Source: Orychophragmus violaceus (Eukaryota; Streptophyta; Magnoliopsida; Brassicales; Brassicaceae). From it: a DNA stretch of 64,000 nucleotides. Each line of letters starts with the position of its first letter. Positions within the stretch are counted from its first letter, which is position 1. Below, piece by piece: positions 12,571-24,745 of this stretch. The translations under genes and the position numbers were made by a program. The stretch is from assembly GCA_030180135.1 (NCBI GenBank), contig CM058230.1, forward strand, positions 104,585,503 through 104,649,502, given 5' to 3'. Under the pieces are notes generated by a model, which saw only the letters and a program-made list of their open reading frames with translations, was not told the origin of the DNA and searched no databases.

Positions 12571-15500
12571 TGTCAGTATGGCCGAGATAGTCCTTCCCGT
12601 CATTGCGTTTCCATCCCGTCAGTCATTCTGTCCGCGAGAATGCTAGTCCTTTGTTTTTTTGGCCGAGGGATTCCACACCTTACGTCATTTAGGGTGGTTT
12701 TTTGGCCTTGGGATCCTTCCCGGCGGTTCATCCGGTCATGATAATCCATCCCGTCAGTCAGTATGGCTGAGATGTTCCTTCCCGTCAGTCCATTAGGAGG
12801 TTTTGGCCTTAGGATCCTTCCCCTGGTGGATAGAATCAGTTTATCCTATCCCGTCATTTTTTTTTCCACCAATTTCTTCACCAGACCTCTTTGTTATCCA
12901 TTTGAGAGGTTTGGGTCTTGATAGTTTCAAAAAAACTCGAGTCAATTTTTTCGGGTCATGGAACCTTGGTTCTCGATAGGCTATAACCTTCCCACGGTGT
13001 ATAGACGGGTTTTTTGGGTCATTTGTTTTCCACCAATTTCTTCACCAGACCTCTTTTATATCCCATTTAAAGGGTTTTGGTCGTGATAATTTCAAATAAA
13101 CTCGATCCAATTCTTCCCGGGTCATGGAAACTTGCATTTTGGCCTTAGAAGCCTTCCCGGCGGTGCATCTGGTCAGGATAATCCATCCCTTCAGTCAGTA
13201 TAGCCGAGATAGTCCTTCCCGTCAGTTCGTGTCCATCCCGTCAGTCATTCTGTCCGCTAGAATGCTAGTCTTTTTTTATTTTGGCCGAGGGATTCCACAC
13301 CTTACGTCATTAGGGTGGTTTTTGGACTTAGGATCCTTCCCGGCGGTGCATCCGGTCAGGATAATCCATCCCGTCAGTCATTATGGCCGAGACAGTTTTT
13401 CCCGTCAGTTCGTTTCCATCCAGTCAGTGGTTCTAGCTGCGAGAACGCTAGTCCTTGGTAGTTTTGCCCCAGGGATTCCACACCTTACGTCCATTTGGGT
13501 GGTTTTTGGTCTTAGGATCCTTCCCGTCGGTGCATCCGTTCAGGATAATCCATCCCGTCAGTCAGTATGGCCGAGATAGTCCTTCCCGTCATTTTGTTTC
13601 CATCCCGTCAGTCAGTATGGCCGAGATAGTCCTTCCCGTCAGTTCGTTTCCATCCCGTCAGTCATTCTGGCCGCGAGCATGCTAGTCCTTTGTTGTTTTG
13701 GCTGAGGGATTCCACACCTTATGTCATTTAGGGTGGTTTTTGGCCTAAGGATCCTTCCCGGCGGTTCATCCGGTCATGATAATCCATCCTCTCAGTCAGT
13801 ATGGCTGAGATGTTCCTTCCCGTCAGTCCATTAGGGGGTTTTTGGCCTTAGGATCCTTCTCCTGGTGGATAGGATCAGTTTATCATATCCCGTCATTGCT
13901 TTTTCCACCAATTTCTGCACCAGACCTCTTTGTTATCCATTTGAAAGGTTTGGGTCTTGATAGTTTCAAAAAAACTCGAGTCAATTTTTTCGGTTCATGG
14001 AACCTTGGTTCTCGATAGGCTATAACCTTCCCACGGTGTATAGACGGGTTTTTCGGGTCATTTTTTTCCTCCAATTTCTTCACCAGACCTCTTTTATATC
14101 CCATTTTAGGGGTTTTGGTCATGATAGTTTCAAAAAAACTCGATCCAATTCTTCTTGGGTCATGGAAACTTGCATTTTGGCCTTAGAAGCCTTCCCGGCG
14201 GTGCATCTGGTCAAGATAGTCCATCACGTCAGTTAGTATGGCCGAGATAGTCCTTCCTGTCAGTTCATTTCCATCCCGTCAGTCATTCTGGCCACGAGTA
14301 TACTAGTCCTTTGTTTTTTTGGTCGAGGGATTCCACACCTTACGTCATTTATGGTGGTTTTTTGGCCTTAGGATCCTTCCCGGGGTTCATCCGGTCATGA
14401 TAATCCATCCCGTCAATCAGTATGGCCGAGATATTCCTTCCCGTCAGTCCATTAGGAGGTTTTGGCCTTAGGATCCTTCCCCCGGTGGATAGAATCAGTT
14501 AATCCTATCCTGTCATTGTTTTTTCCACCAATTTCTTCACCAGACCTCTTTGTTATCCATTTGAGAGGTTTGGGTCTTGATAGTTTCAAAAAAACTCGAG
14601 TCAATTTTTTCGGGTCATGGAACCTTGGTTCTCAGTAGGCTATAACCTTCCCACGGTGTATAGACCGGTTTTTCGGGTCATTTGTTTTCCACCAATTTCT
14701 TCACCAGACCTCTTTTATATCCCATTTTAAGGGTTTTGGTCATGATAGTTTCAAAAAAACTCGATCCAATTCTTCCTGGGTCATGGAAACTTGCATTTTG
14801 GCCTTAGAATCCTTCTCGGCGGTGCATCTGGTCAGGATAATCCATCACGTCAGTCAGTATGGCCGAGATAGTCCTTCCCGTCATTTCGTTTCCATCCCAT
14901 CAGTCATTCTGTCCGCGAGAATGCTAGTCCTTTGTTTTTTTTGGCCGAGGGATTCCACACCTTACGTCATTTAGGGTGGTTTTTTGGCCTTGGGATCCTT
15001 CCCGGCGGTTCATCCGGTCATGATAATCCATCACGTCAGTCAGTATGGCTGAGATGTTCCTTCCCGTCAGTCCATTATGAGGTTTTGGCCTTAGGATCCT
15101 TCCCCCGGTGGATAGAATCAGTTTATCCTATCCCGTCATTGTTTTTTCCACCAATTTCTTCACCAGAACTCTTTGTTATCCATTTGAGAGGTTTGGGACT
15201 TGATAGTTTCAAAAAAACTCGAGTCAATTTTTTCGGGTCATGGAACCTTGGTTCTCGATAGGCTATAACCTTCCCACGGTGTATAGACGGGTTTTTTGGG
15301 TCATTTGTTTTCCACCAATTTCTTCACCAGACCTCTTTTATATCCCATTTTAAGGGTTTTGGTCATGATAGTTTCAAAAAAACTCGATCCAATTCTTCCT
15401 GGGTCATGGAAACTTGCATTTTGGCCTTAGAATCCTTCTCGGCGGTGCATCTGGTCTGGATAATCCATCACGTCAGTCAGTATGGCCGAGATAGTCATTC

Positions 15501-18130
15501 CCGTCATTTCGATTCCATCCCATTAGTCATTCTGTCCGCGAGATTGCTAGTCTTTTTTATTTTGGCCGAGGGATTCAACACCTTACGTCATTAGGGTGGT
15601 TTTTGGTCTTCGGATCCTTCCCGTCGGTTCATCCGGTCAGGATAATCCATCACGTCAGTCAGTATGGCCGAGATAGTCCTTCCCGTCATTGCGTTTCCAT
15701 CCCGTCAGTCATTCTGTCCGCGAGAATGCTAGTCCTTTGTTTTTTTGGCCGAGGGATTCCACACCTTACGTCATTTAGGGTGGTTTTTTGGCCTTAGGAT
15801 CCTTCCCGGCGGTTCATCCGGTCATGATAATCCATCCCGTCAGTCAGTATGGCTGAGATGTTCCTTCCCGTCAGTCTATTAGGGGGTTTTTGGCCTTAGG
15901 ATCCTTCTCCTGGTGGATAGAATCAGTTTATCCTATCCCGTCATTGTTTTTTCCACCAATTTCTTCACCAGACCTCTTTGTTATCCATTTGAGAGGTTTG
16001 GGACTTGATAGTTTCAAAAAAACTCGAGTCAATTTTTTCGGGTCATGGAACCTTGGTTCTCGATAGGCTATAACTTCCCACGGTGTATAGACGGGTTTTT
16101 CGGGTCATTTGTTTTCCACCAATTTCTTCACCAGACCTCTTTTATATCCCATTTTAAGGGTTTTGGTCGTGATAATTTCAAATAAACTCGATCCAATTCT
16201 TCCCGGGTCATGGAAACTTGCATTTTGGCCTTAGAAGCCTTCCCGGCGGTGCATCTGGTCAGGATAATCCATCCCGTCAGTCAATATGGCCGAGATAGTC
16301 CTTCCCGTCAGTTCGTGTCCATCCCGTCAGTCATTCTGTCTGCTAGAATGCTAGTCTTTTTTAATTTTGGCCGAGGGATTCCACACTTTACGTCATTAGG
16401 GTGGTTTTTGGTCTTAGGATCCTTCCCGTCGGTGCATCCGGTCAGGATAATTCATCCCGTCAGTCAGTATGGCCGAGATAGTCCTTCCCGTCATTTTGTT
16501 TTCATCCCGTCAGTCAGTATGGCCGAGATAGTCCTTCCCGTCAGTTCGTTTCCATCCCATCAGTCATTCTGGCCGCGAACATGCTAGTCCTTTGTTGTTT
16601 TGGCTGAGGGATTCCACACCTTATGTCATTTAGGGTGGTTTTTGGCCTAAGGATCCTTCCCGGCGGTTCATCCGGTCATGATAATCCATCCTCTCAGTCA
16701 GTATGGCTGAGATGTTCCTTCCCGTCAGTCTATTAGGGGGTTTTTGGCCTTAGGATCCTTCTCCTGGTAGATAGGATCAGTTTATCATATCCCGTCATTG
16801 CTTTTTCCACCAATTTCTGCACCAGACCTCTTTGTTATCCATTTGAGAGGTTTGGGTCTTGATAGTTTCAAAAAAACTCGAGTCAATTTTTTCGGGTCAT
16901 GGAACCTTGGTTCTCGATAGCCTATAACCTTCCTACGGTGTATAGACGGGTTTTTCGGGTCATTTGTTTTCCTCCAATTTCTTCACCAGACCTCTTTTAT
17001 ATCCCATTTTAAGGGTTTTGGTCATGATAGTTTCAAAAAAACTCGATCCAATTCTTCCTGGGTCATGGAAACTTGCATTTTGGCCTTAGAAGCCTTCCCG
17101 GCGGTGCATCTGGTCAAGATAGTCCATCACGTCAGTTAGTATGGCTGAGATAGTCCTTCCCGTCAGTTCGTTTCCATCCTGTCAGTCATTCTGGCTGCGA
17201 GTATGCTAGTCCTTTGTTTTTTTGGTCGAGGGATTCCACACCTTACGTCATTTAGGGTGGTTTTTTGGCCTTAGGATCCTTCCCGGCGGTTCATCCGGTC
17301 ATGATAATCCATCCCGTCAATCAGTATGGCCGAGATATTCCTTCCCGTCAGTCCATTAGGAGGTTTTGGCCTTAGGATCCTTCCCCCGGTGGATAGAATC
17401 AGTTTATCCTATCCCGTCATTGTTTTTTCCACCAATTTCTTCACCAGGCCTCTTTGTTATCCATTTGAGAGGTTTGGGTCTTGATAGTTTCAAAAAAACT
17501 CGAGTCAATTTTTTCGGGTCATGGAACCTTGGTTCTCAGTAGGCTATAACCTTCCCACGGTGTATAGACGGGTTTTTCGGGTCATTTGTTTTCCACCAAT
17601 TTCTTCACCAGACCTCTTTTATATCCCATTTTAAGGGTTTTGGTCATGATAGTTTCAAAAAAACTCGATCCAATTCTTCCTGGGTCATGGAAACTTGCAT
17701 TTTGGCCTTAGAATCCTTCTCGGCGGTGCATCTGGTCAGGATAATCCATCACGTCAGTCAGTATGGCCGAGATAGTCCTTCCCGTCATTTCGTTTCCATC
17801 CCATCAGTCATTCTGTCCGCGAGAATGCTAGTCTTTTTTTATTTTGGCCGAGGGATTCCACACCTTACGTCATTAGGCTGGTTTTTGGTCTTCGGATCCT
17901 TCCCGTCGGTTCATCCGGTCAGGATAATCCATCACGTCAGTCAGTATGGCCGAGATAGTCCTTCCCGTCATTGCGTTTCCATCCCGGCAGTCATTCTGTC
18001 CGCGAGAATGCTAGTCCTTTGTTTTTTTGGCCGAGGGATTCCACACCTTACGTCATTTAGGGTGGTTTTTTGGCCTTGGGATCCTTCCCGGCGGTTCATC
18101 CGGTCATGATAATCCATCCCGTCAGTCAGT
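12571..18130 (+). repeat. Satellite array, + oriented, left of insertion
   Basis: The landmark ATGGAAACTTGCATTTTGG falls near 13124, 14162, 14783, 15406, 16210, 17066 and 17687, giving modules of about 1038, 621, 623, 804, 856 and 621 bp. The array is cut at 18130 by the Athila block. The last bases, GTCAGTCAGT, include the TCAGT target duplication. Confidence 0.93.
18126..18130. repeat. Target site duplication TCAGT, left copy
   Basis: TCAGT lies directly before the 5' LTR and matches TCAGT at 44045-44049 directly after the distal LTR. Five base pairs is usual for gypsy integrases. TCAGT is common in this satellite, but the flanks also rejoin into an ordinary module, which supports it as a true duplication. 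Confidence 0.85.
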
Positions 18131-18133
18131 TGA

Positions 18134-18170
18134 TATATCATGGTTTTTACTAGTTTTAGACCATGATATA
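18134..18170 (+). other. Hairpin at LTR 5' end
   Basis: TATATCATGGT at 18134-18144 is the exact reverse complement of ACCATGATATA at 18160-18170, with a 15 nt loop. The LTR's first ten bases, TGATATATCA, are themselves a perfect palindrome. The same hairpin is kept at 42828-42864 in the 3' LTR. The middle remnant breaks inside this sequence. Confidence 0.8.
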
Positions 18171-18316
18171 AGTGTGTTTTTAGTGTCTTTTGTCTTTGTT
18201 TAGAGTCTTTTACAGGTATAATCAGGTTGGGAGCTGAATTGGAGATAATGGAGCATTTTGGAGATTTTTGGAGTGTTTGGCCGAGAGATAGAGTTCACTG
18301 TCCGAAACAGAGGAAG

Positions 18317-18350
18317 GTGTCGATCGTTGCACTCTAGCATCGATCGATGC
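18317..18350. repeat. Paired CGATCG palindromes, 5' LTR (pair 1)
   Basis: GTGTCGATCGTTGCAC and GCATCGATCGATGCAC have their cores at 18321 and 18341, 20 bp apart. They lie upstream of the TATA box, in the presumed U3 part of the LTR. Confidence 0.85.
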
Positions 18351-18457
18351 ACCAGCGAGATGGGCCAAAAACTCGGCGGTTTAGAAGAGTGAAGAATTTG
18401 CACTTTGATCCAGAAGTTCCTGATATTTACAAAGAAGCCCTTGGCCGAGATTATGCC

Positions 18458-18464
18458 TATATAA
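18458..18464 (+). promoter_or_regulatory. Probable TATA box of 5' LTR
   Basis: TATATAA in the context GCCTATATAATAG lies about 330 bp into the LTR, and is conserved at 43152-43158 in the 3' LTR. It is the best candidate for the element's RNA polymerase II promoter. The transcription start cannot be seen from sequence. Confidence 0.6.
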
Positions 18465-19356
18465 TAGAGTTTTTAGTATTTTTATTAGATACGCTTTATA
18501 CTTTTTACCATACACTTTGATAATTAAGAGGAGAGGATTTTAGAGCTTTTTGGGGCTGATTTGAACCTGTTACATCATCTGTATTTGGAGAAGATTTCGA
18601 ACCCCTTTAATCTTTTATCTTTTATGCAATCTATTATTTCTATGATTATGTTTTCATCAATCATGTCTGAGTAGATTCCTTGTTAGGTTTAGGGTTTCTC
18701 ACATAGGATTTCATGACCTGCTAGACTTGTTCAATTTCAGTTAAGGATTCAAACTATATCTGTTCTTCAATTTAATTGTGCTTAAAGCTAGTTCTAACCT
18801 GATCAATTAGAATCTAGATCTTAGGTTGCTAAATACGTCACGGAAGTGGGGTTTAGGAATCTGAACTAATTAAATTGGGCAATTAAACTTTGCGCAAACG
18901 GAAGTTTGGTTTAGGATAATTGTGAACATATCAAACTTGGACTTATTGCTAGTTTAATCTGTTAGTTCTCGCAAACGAAAGTTTGGTTTGCTGCACTTAG
19001 ACTTAGAGAATTATCGCAAAGGAATTTGGTTAATTCTATATCTGTGTTTTGAGTTCTAGAACCGTTCTTAATTAGATCCTTGCTGAATGAACTGTCTGCT
19101 TGTCTGATTTCCTGAGAATACCCTAGGCTTGACGCTTTTAATTACTTGCTTCACAACCGTTAATCTCTGCTACTGATTTACTTTCCCGCACCGCAATTTA
19201 TTTCATTCACTACTTGCTTATTTCTAGTATTTATTCCTACAGTTTGATTCTCTTGAGACCGAGTGTCCCTGTGGATTCGATAACCCTATATACTACTTTG
19301 ACATTGCTGTTCACTTGCAGTTTAGTATAGGGAAAACTTAGAACCTATCAAGTTTT

Positions 19357-19374
19357 TGGCGCCGTTGCCGGGGA
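19357..19374 (+). other. Primer binding site, tRNA-Asp (A)
   Basis: The 18 bases TGGCGCCGTTGCCGGGGA lie 6 bp after the LTR end. They are complementary to the 3' end of plant tRNA-Asp(GUC), including CCA, as is usual for Athila elements. They prime minus-strand DNA synthesis. Confidence 0.92.
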
Positions 19375-19518
19375 TACTTTGAGTCTTCGATAGGACCGAA
19401 CTTAGGGTTTTTACTAGAAATTTTTCTTTTTCTTTTTGTTCTTTTTCGTTTTTATTTTTGATTTTGCTGATTTTCTTTTTTCTCGGTTTCTTTCTGTCGC
19501 AGGTACGAATTTCGCCTT

Positions 19519-19606
19519 GCGTCGATCGTTGCATACCTTGCGTCGATCGTCACTAGGCGATTCTGAGAATTGAATCGATCGTTGCACTGATAGCATCGAT
19601 CGTTGC
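19519..19606. repeat. Paired CGATCG palindromes, leader A (pairs 2-3)
   Basis: The cores are at 19523 and 19544 (21 bp apart), and at 19576 and 19597 (21 bp apart). Flanks follow the GCRT/TTGC pattern. Confidence 0.85.
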
Positions 19607-20340
19607 TGGACGATTACAGACAGTTTATGCCAACGCAGAAAACTCGAAGTAATCCGAACTCGAGCTTGCTTAATCTCGGACTAGAGGAACTTGGACGTCT
19701 AGAAAGGACTAACAGAAGAGAAAAGAGAGAGAGAATGGTACGAGAACGTTTGATCTTGATACCAGATGCTGAAGGTACCCTGAGGGACCAAGATGACAAC
19801 CCGTACAATGCTGCTGGGCATCGGGTTGATGCTGAAGGGAATGTCATCCCTGATCCTCCTGAGCAACAGGAGCTGAACCAAAACCAGGGTCAAGGACAGG
19901 CCCAAGGTAGAGAGATGGTGGTTCATGAGAGGACACTAGCTGATTACAACAGACCTGATGAGTTTCATGCAAACCGAGCAGCTCTAGTGCTTCCTGCTTT
20001 TGAGAGGAATGATTTTGAGGTAAAAACCATCTACTACCAGCTGATGAGACAGATTGCTTTTCATGGTCTTCAAACAGAGCAGCCTATGGATCACATTGAC
20101 AAGTTTGAGGACATAGTCACTGGCATGAAGTATGAAGGAGTATGCCCGGACTATCTGTTCCTTAAGCTATTTCCGCACAGTCTTGCTGGAGACGCTAGTG
20201 CATGGCTGAGACAACTGGCACCTGGTCAGTATACTACTTGGACAGCCTTAAAGAGTGAGTTCCTGCATCACTTTTATGATGATGCACGCTCGGATCAGTC
20301 CAGACAGGACATACTCACCTTTTCCCAAGGAGCTGTGGAG

Positions 20341-21784
20341 CCCTTGAAGACTGCCTGGATGAGATTTAAGCAGTATCAGCGTGACTGTCCACACCATGGA
20401 TTCACAGAAGTACAGCTGATTGGTATTTTCTTCAGAGGCATAGATCTTCCTTATCAGACTGCGCTGGATAATTCCAGTAATGCTAATTTTAACACCAGGA
20501 CTCCTACACAAGCTGTGCAGTTGATTGGGAACCTAATTAACAGCTACAGTTGCAAATCTATGGATGAAAAGAGGAAGAAATCCGGTGGAAGTATAGAGGA
20601 TTCTAACATGACTGAGATTAGATCTAGACTAGACACAGTCTACAATCTCCTGACAAGTAAGAAAGCTGTCCACTTTGCCCAAGATGTAGAGGTGATTCAG
20701 ACTGAGGATGACACTCAGGAAGAAGAAGTGAATTACATGGGGAGTTCTCGTTTCCAAAGCAATAGATTTAGAAATCAACAGGGAAACAGATTCTCAAATG
20801 GAGTTCAGCAAAGTGGTTTTAAGAAAGCCAATGAGTCTGATAGTAAAGTGGAGATGATGCTAAGACAAATGATGGAGAATCAGACTAAGTATGCAGCAGA
20901 TGCTGATGCAAAGATGGATACAATCTACATGGAGCTGAATGGGAAGTTTGAATGTTTGAACACGCACATGAAAGAGCTTGATGCTAAGGTTGCAAAAACT
21001 GCTGGACATGTTCAAAGGGAAGAAGGATATCTCCCGGGGAGGACTGATGCCAATCCTAAGTACCCTTGAAGACTGCCTGGATGAGATTTAAGCAGTATCA
21101 GCGTGACTGTCCACACCATGGATTCACAGAAGTACAGCTGATTGGTATTTTCTTCAGAGGCATAGATCTTCCTTATCAGACTGCGCTGGATAATTCCAGT
21201 AATGCTAATTTTAACACCAGGACTCCTACACAAGCTGTGCAGTTGATTGGGAACCTTATTAACAGCTACAGTTGCAAATCTATGGATGAAAAGAGGAAGA
21301 AATCCGGTGGAAGTATAGAGGATTCTAACATGACTGAGATTAGATCTAGACTAGACACAGTCTACAATCTCCTGACAAGTAAGAAAGCTGTCCACTTTGC
21401 CCAAGATGTAGAGGTGATTCAGACTGAGGAGGACACTCAGGAAGAAGAAGTGAATTACATGGGGAGTTCTAGTTTCCAAAGCAATAGATTTAGAAATCAA
21501 CAGGGAAACAGATTCTCAAATGGAGTTCAGCAAAGTGGTTTTAAGAAAGCCAATGAGTCTGATAGTAAAATGGAGATGATGCTAAGACAAATGATGGAGA
21601 ATCAGACTAAGTATGCAGCAGATGCTGATGCAAAGATGGATACAATCTACATGGAGCTGAATGGGAAGTTTGAAAGTTTGAACACGCACATGAAAGAGCT
21701 TGATGCTAAGGTTGCAAAAACTGCTGGACATGTTCAAAGGGAAGAAGGATATCTCCCGGGGAGAACTGATGCCAATCCTAAGTA
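20341..21784 (+). repeat. 722 bp tandem duplication in gag A
   Basis: CCCTTGAAGACTGCCTGG occurs at 20341 and again at 21063, and the copies run in parallel for 722 bp. The junction has only 2-3 bp of microhomology (CC/CCC). They differ at about seven sites by eye. The second copy agrees with element B at most of these, and the first does not. Confidence 0.9.
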
Positions 21785-21908
21785 CCAATGCAATGCCGTG
21801 ACATTAAGAAGTGGTAAGGAGCTGTCATCTGGCGAGAAAAAGCAGTTAAGCGTTGAGGAACTCGTGGAAATTGAAGAATTGGAGGATGAGATACGCGATA
21901 TTCGCCGA

Positions 21909-22019
21909 GCATCGATCGATGCATCTCAGCAGCGATTGTTGCCAAGCGAAATCAAGGAACCGGAGGTCGTGACAAAGTCGCCTAGCATCGATCGGTGCAA
22001 TAAAGGCAACGATCGACAC
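21909..22019. repeat. Paired CGATCG palindromes in gag A (pairs 4-5)
   Basis: The cores are at 21913 and 21933 (20 bp apart; the second has decayed to CGATTG) and at 21989 and 22010 (21 bp apart). They lie in the linker after the NAVTLRSGKEL motif and encode ASIDAS- and SIDR-type residues. Confidence 0.85.
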
Positions 22020-22941
22020 AAGGTGACTGCAGAAAGTTCGAGTGCTGAAAATCCAAAACAGTCGGCTGAAAGAGTATACAAGCCTAAGATACCTTATCCC
22101 AAGAACCCCAGAAAAGCTAAGAATGATAGGCAATATGCAAAATGGAAGGAGTTCATAAAAAGGTAAAGGTTGAAGTACCTTTGTTGGATTCCATTGAAAC
22201 TTCCCCCATGATGAAGAGATGCCTCAAGGATGCAATTTCTGGTAAATGGTCTGATGAAGAAAGTATAATGATGCTCAATGAAGTATGTAGTGCAGTGGTT
22301 CAAGGTAGAATTCCAGAGAAATTGAAAGATCCGGGCAGCTTCGTGTTGGATTGTGCTATCCATAAGGAGAGGTTCGAAAGGTCCCTATGTGATCTTGGCT
22401 CCAGTGTAAATCTAATGCCCCTTTCTGTTGCTAAAAGACTGGGGATGACAGATTTTATACCAACTAGGATATCACTGGTTCTGGCAGACAGATCAGTCAG
22501 GATTCCAGAAGGAGTAATAGAGGATGTGCCTATAAAAGTTGGCAAGTGCGTAATCCCAACTGATTTTGTGGTTCTACAATATGGACAGGAGCCAAAAGAC
22601 CCATTAATTCTAGGCAGGTCTTTCTTAGCAACAGCTGGTGCGATGATTGACTGTCAAGGAGGTAAAATAATCCTGAATGTGGGTGATATGAAGATGAGTT
22701 TTGACATGAACAAACTGGTGAAGAGACCGACCATCGACGGGCAGACCTTTTATGTGGACACATTGGGTGATTTGGCTGCAGAGTACTTCCATCAATCACA
22801 TGCTGAGGACCCACTAGAAAGGGCTTTACTGAGTTCTATTTTGGAGTTGGAATACCTGCAGGACGAGCCTGCAATGTGCTATACAAGATTGATGGATTCT
22901 GTCGAGGTTGCAATGCAAGTGGAAGTGTCTGACGCGGGACT

Positions 22942-22976
22942 GCAACGATCGATACCAACTAAGCAACGATCGTTGC
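22942..22976. repeat. Paired CGATCG palindromes in pol A (pair 6)
   Basis: GCAACGATCGATACC and GCAACGATCGTTGCAA have cores at 22946 and 22967, 21 bp apart. They are read as QRSIPTKQRSLQV, a seven-residue echo, in the linker between protease and RT. Confidence 0.85.
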
Positions 22977-24661
22977 AAGTCGACAGAGACTGGGCAGAGA
23001 AAAAAGCTCCGAAAATAGATCTGAAACAACTTCCATCCGGGCTAAGGTACGCATTTCTTGGACCGAATTCAACTTATCCAGTGATTGTCAACGCTAGTTT
23101 AAACAACGCAGAGCTCACTTTACTGCTAAGCAAGCTACGCAAGCATCGCAAAGCTCTTGGCTATTCCCTTAATGATATTTCAGGTATCTCACCAGAGCTG
23201 TGCATGCATCGGATACATCTTGAGGATGAGTCCAAGACATCAATCGAGCATCAGAGGAGACTTAATCCTAATCTGCAGGAAGTAGTCAAAAAGGAGATTA
23301 TGAAACTCCTTGACGCTGGAATTATATATCCTATCTCTGATAGTGATTGGGTAAGTCCAGTCCATGTAGTACCAAAGAAAGGCGGTGTTACAGTCGTGAA
23401 GAATGAGAAGAACGAGCTGATACCTACTAGGACTGTGACTGGACACAGGATGTGTATAGACTACAGGAAGCTTAATGCTGCTACTAGGAAGGATCATTTT
23501 CCTTTGCCTTTTATTGATCAGATGCTCGAAAGGTTAGCAAATCATCCTTACTACTGCTTCCTAGATGGCTACTCAGGTTTCTTTCAGATTCCCATCCATC
23601 CGGAGGATCAGGGAAAGACCACTTTTACTTGTCCATATGGGACTTTTGCTTACCGTAGGATGCCTTTTGGACTCTGCAATGCACCAGCCACTTTCCAGAG
23701 ATGCATGATGTCCATATTCACAGATATGATTGAGGATTTTATGGAAGTATTCATGGATGATTTCTCAGTATATGGATCATCCTATAATGAATGCTTAGAT
23801 AATCTGTGTAAGGTTCTGAAAAGATGTGAAGAGAAGCATTTAGTTCTTAACTGGGAGAAGTGTCATTTCATGGTCAGAGATGGCATTGTGCTTGGACATA
23901 AAGTGTCCGAAGCAGGAATAGAAGTGGACCGCGCCAAAATCGAGGTAATGACGAACCTGCAGGCACCTGATTCTGTTAAGTCTATTAGAAGCTTTCTTGG
24001 ACATGCTGGTTTCTATAGACGGTTCATTAAGGATTTTAGTAGGATTGCTAGGCCACTAACTGCTTTGCTGTGTAAAGACACCAAATTTGAGTTCACTGCA
24101 GATTGTCAAACTGCATTTGAGCAGATCAAGCAGGCATTAGTGAGTGCTCCCATAGTTCAGCCACCGGATTGGGATTTGCCTTTCGAAGTAATGTGCGATG
24201 CAAGTGATTATGCTGTGGGAGCTGTTCTTGGACAAAAGAAAGATAGAAAACTTCATGCTATCTATTATGCCAGTAGGACACTGGATGATGCACAAAGAAA
24301 CTATGCCACAACAGAGAAGGAGTTGCTTGCAGTTGTCTTTGCATTTGAGAAATTTTGCTCTTATCTTGTTGGCTCCAAGGTGATTGTACACACTGATCAT
24401 TCAGCACTGAAGTACCTGATGCAGAAAAAGGATGCTAAGCCAAGACTGCTGAGATGGATCTTGTTGCTTCAGGAATTTGATATTGAAGTGAGAGACAAGA
24501 AAGGGGTTGAGAATGGAGTTGCTGATCATCTTTCAAGGATGCTAGTAGAGGAGGACGTGCCAATTAATGACTACTTGCCTGAAGAAAACGTCAATATGGT
24601 TGGGACAATCTGTGAGACAGATTTGGACAGAAATCTGCAGAACTGTCGGATTAATCGCGTT

Positions 24662-24745
24662 GCGTCGATCGATGCTACATCAGCGTCGATCGATGCATCT
24701 ATCGGGGCAGTAACGATCGATACACCTGACTGTGACGATCGTTGC
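24662..24745. repeat. Paired CGATCG palindromes in pol A (pairs 7-8)
   Basis: The cores are at 24666 and 24687 (21 bp), and at 24714 and 24736 (22 bp). They lie in the linker between RNase H (VADHLSRM) and the integrase finger, and encode repeated ASIDA residues. Confidence 0.85.

Larger units (their letters stand above)
18131..19350 (+). repeat. Athila 5' LTR (1220 bp)
   Basis: It begins TGATATATCATGG and ends GAACCTATCA, directly followed by the primer site. It pairs with 42825-44044, which has the same length. I count about nine substitutions between them by eye, so the insertion is fairly young. It contains a TATA box near 18458, a terminal hairpin at 18134-18170 and one pair of CGATCG palindromes at 18321 and 18341. 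Confidence 0.95.
19351..19626 (+). other. Athila A leader
   Basis: This untranslated leader runs from the LTR to the first gag ATG. It holds the primer site, a T-rich stretch (19410-19490) and two pairs of CGATCG palindromes (cores 19523/19544 and 19576/19597). The last palindrome ends 25 bp before the ATG. Confidence 0.8.
19627..22166 (+). pseudogene. Athila A gag, with 722 bp internal duplication
   Basis: This is the capsid (gag) part of an Athila polyprotein. The first ATG of the frame is at 19627 (MPTQKT); the same frame can be read from an upstream TTG, which is not a plausible plant start. The gag domain runs from about residue 125 (FHGLQTEQPMDHIDKFED) through FPHSLAGDASAWL, the TTW motif and CPHHGFTEVQLIG. 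A later NAVTLRSGKEL is a familiar Athila signature. I see no CCHC zinc knuckle. The copy is broken: a segment starting at 20341 is repeated from 21063 (722 bp, not a multiple of three), so the first reading stops at 21067-21069 and the second resumes in another frame. It also ends early at 22164-22166, because one A is missing from the run before the gag-pol joint compared with copy B. Confidence 0.9.

Noticed and set aside
540..18109. Many open frames of 60-200 codons with related proteins (for example METCILALESF, MALGSFP, SQYGRDSPSR)
   Set aside because: They follow the satellite repeat on both strands and in several frames, have no domain or codon signature, and begin and end with module changes. 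They are by-products of a repeat with few stops.
19357..19374. Possible tRNA gene fragment
   Set aside because: Only the 18 bases complementary to the tRNA 3' end are present, exactly after the LTR: a primer binding site.
19603..19626. Upstream TTG start giving MLDDYRQF in gag
   Set aside because: TTG is not an expected plant start, and ATG at 19627 is in frame just downstream.
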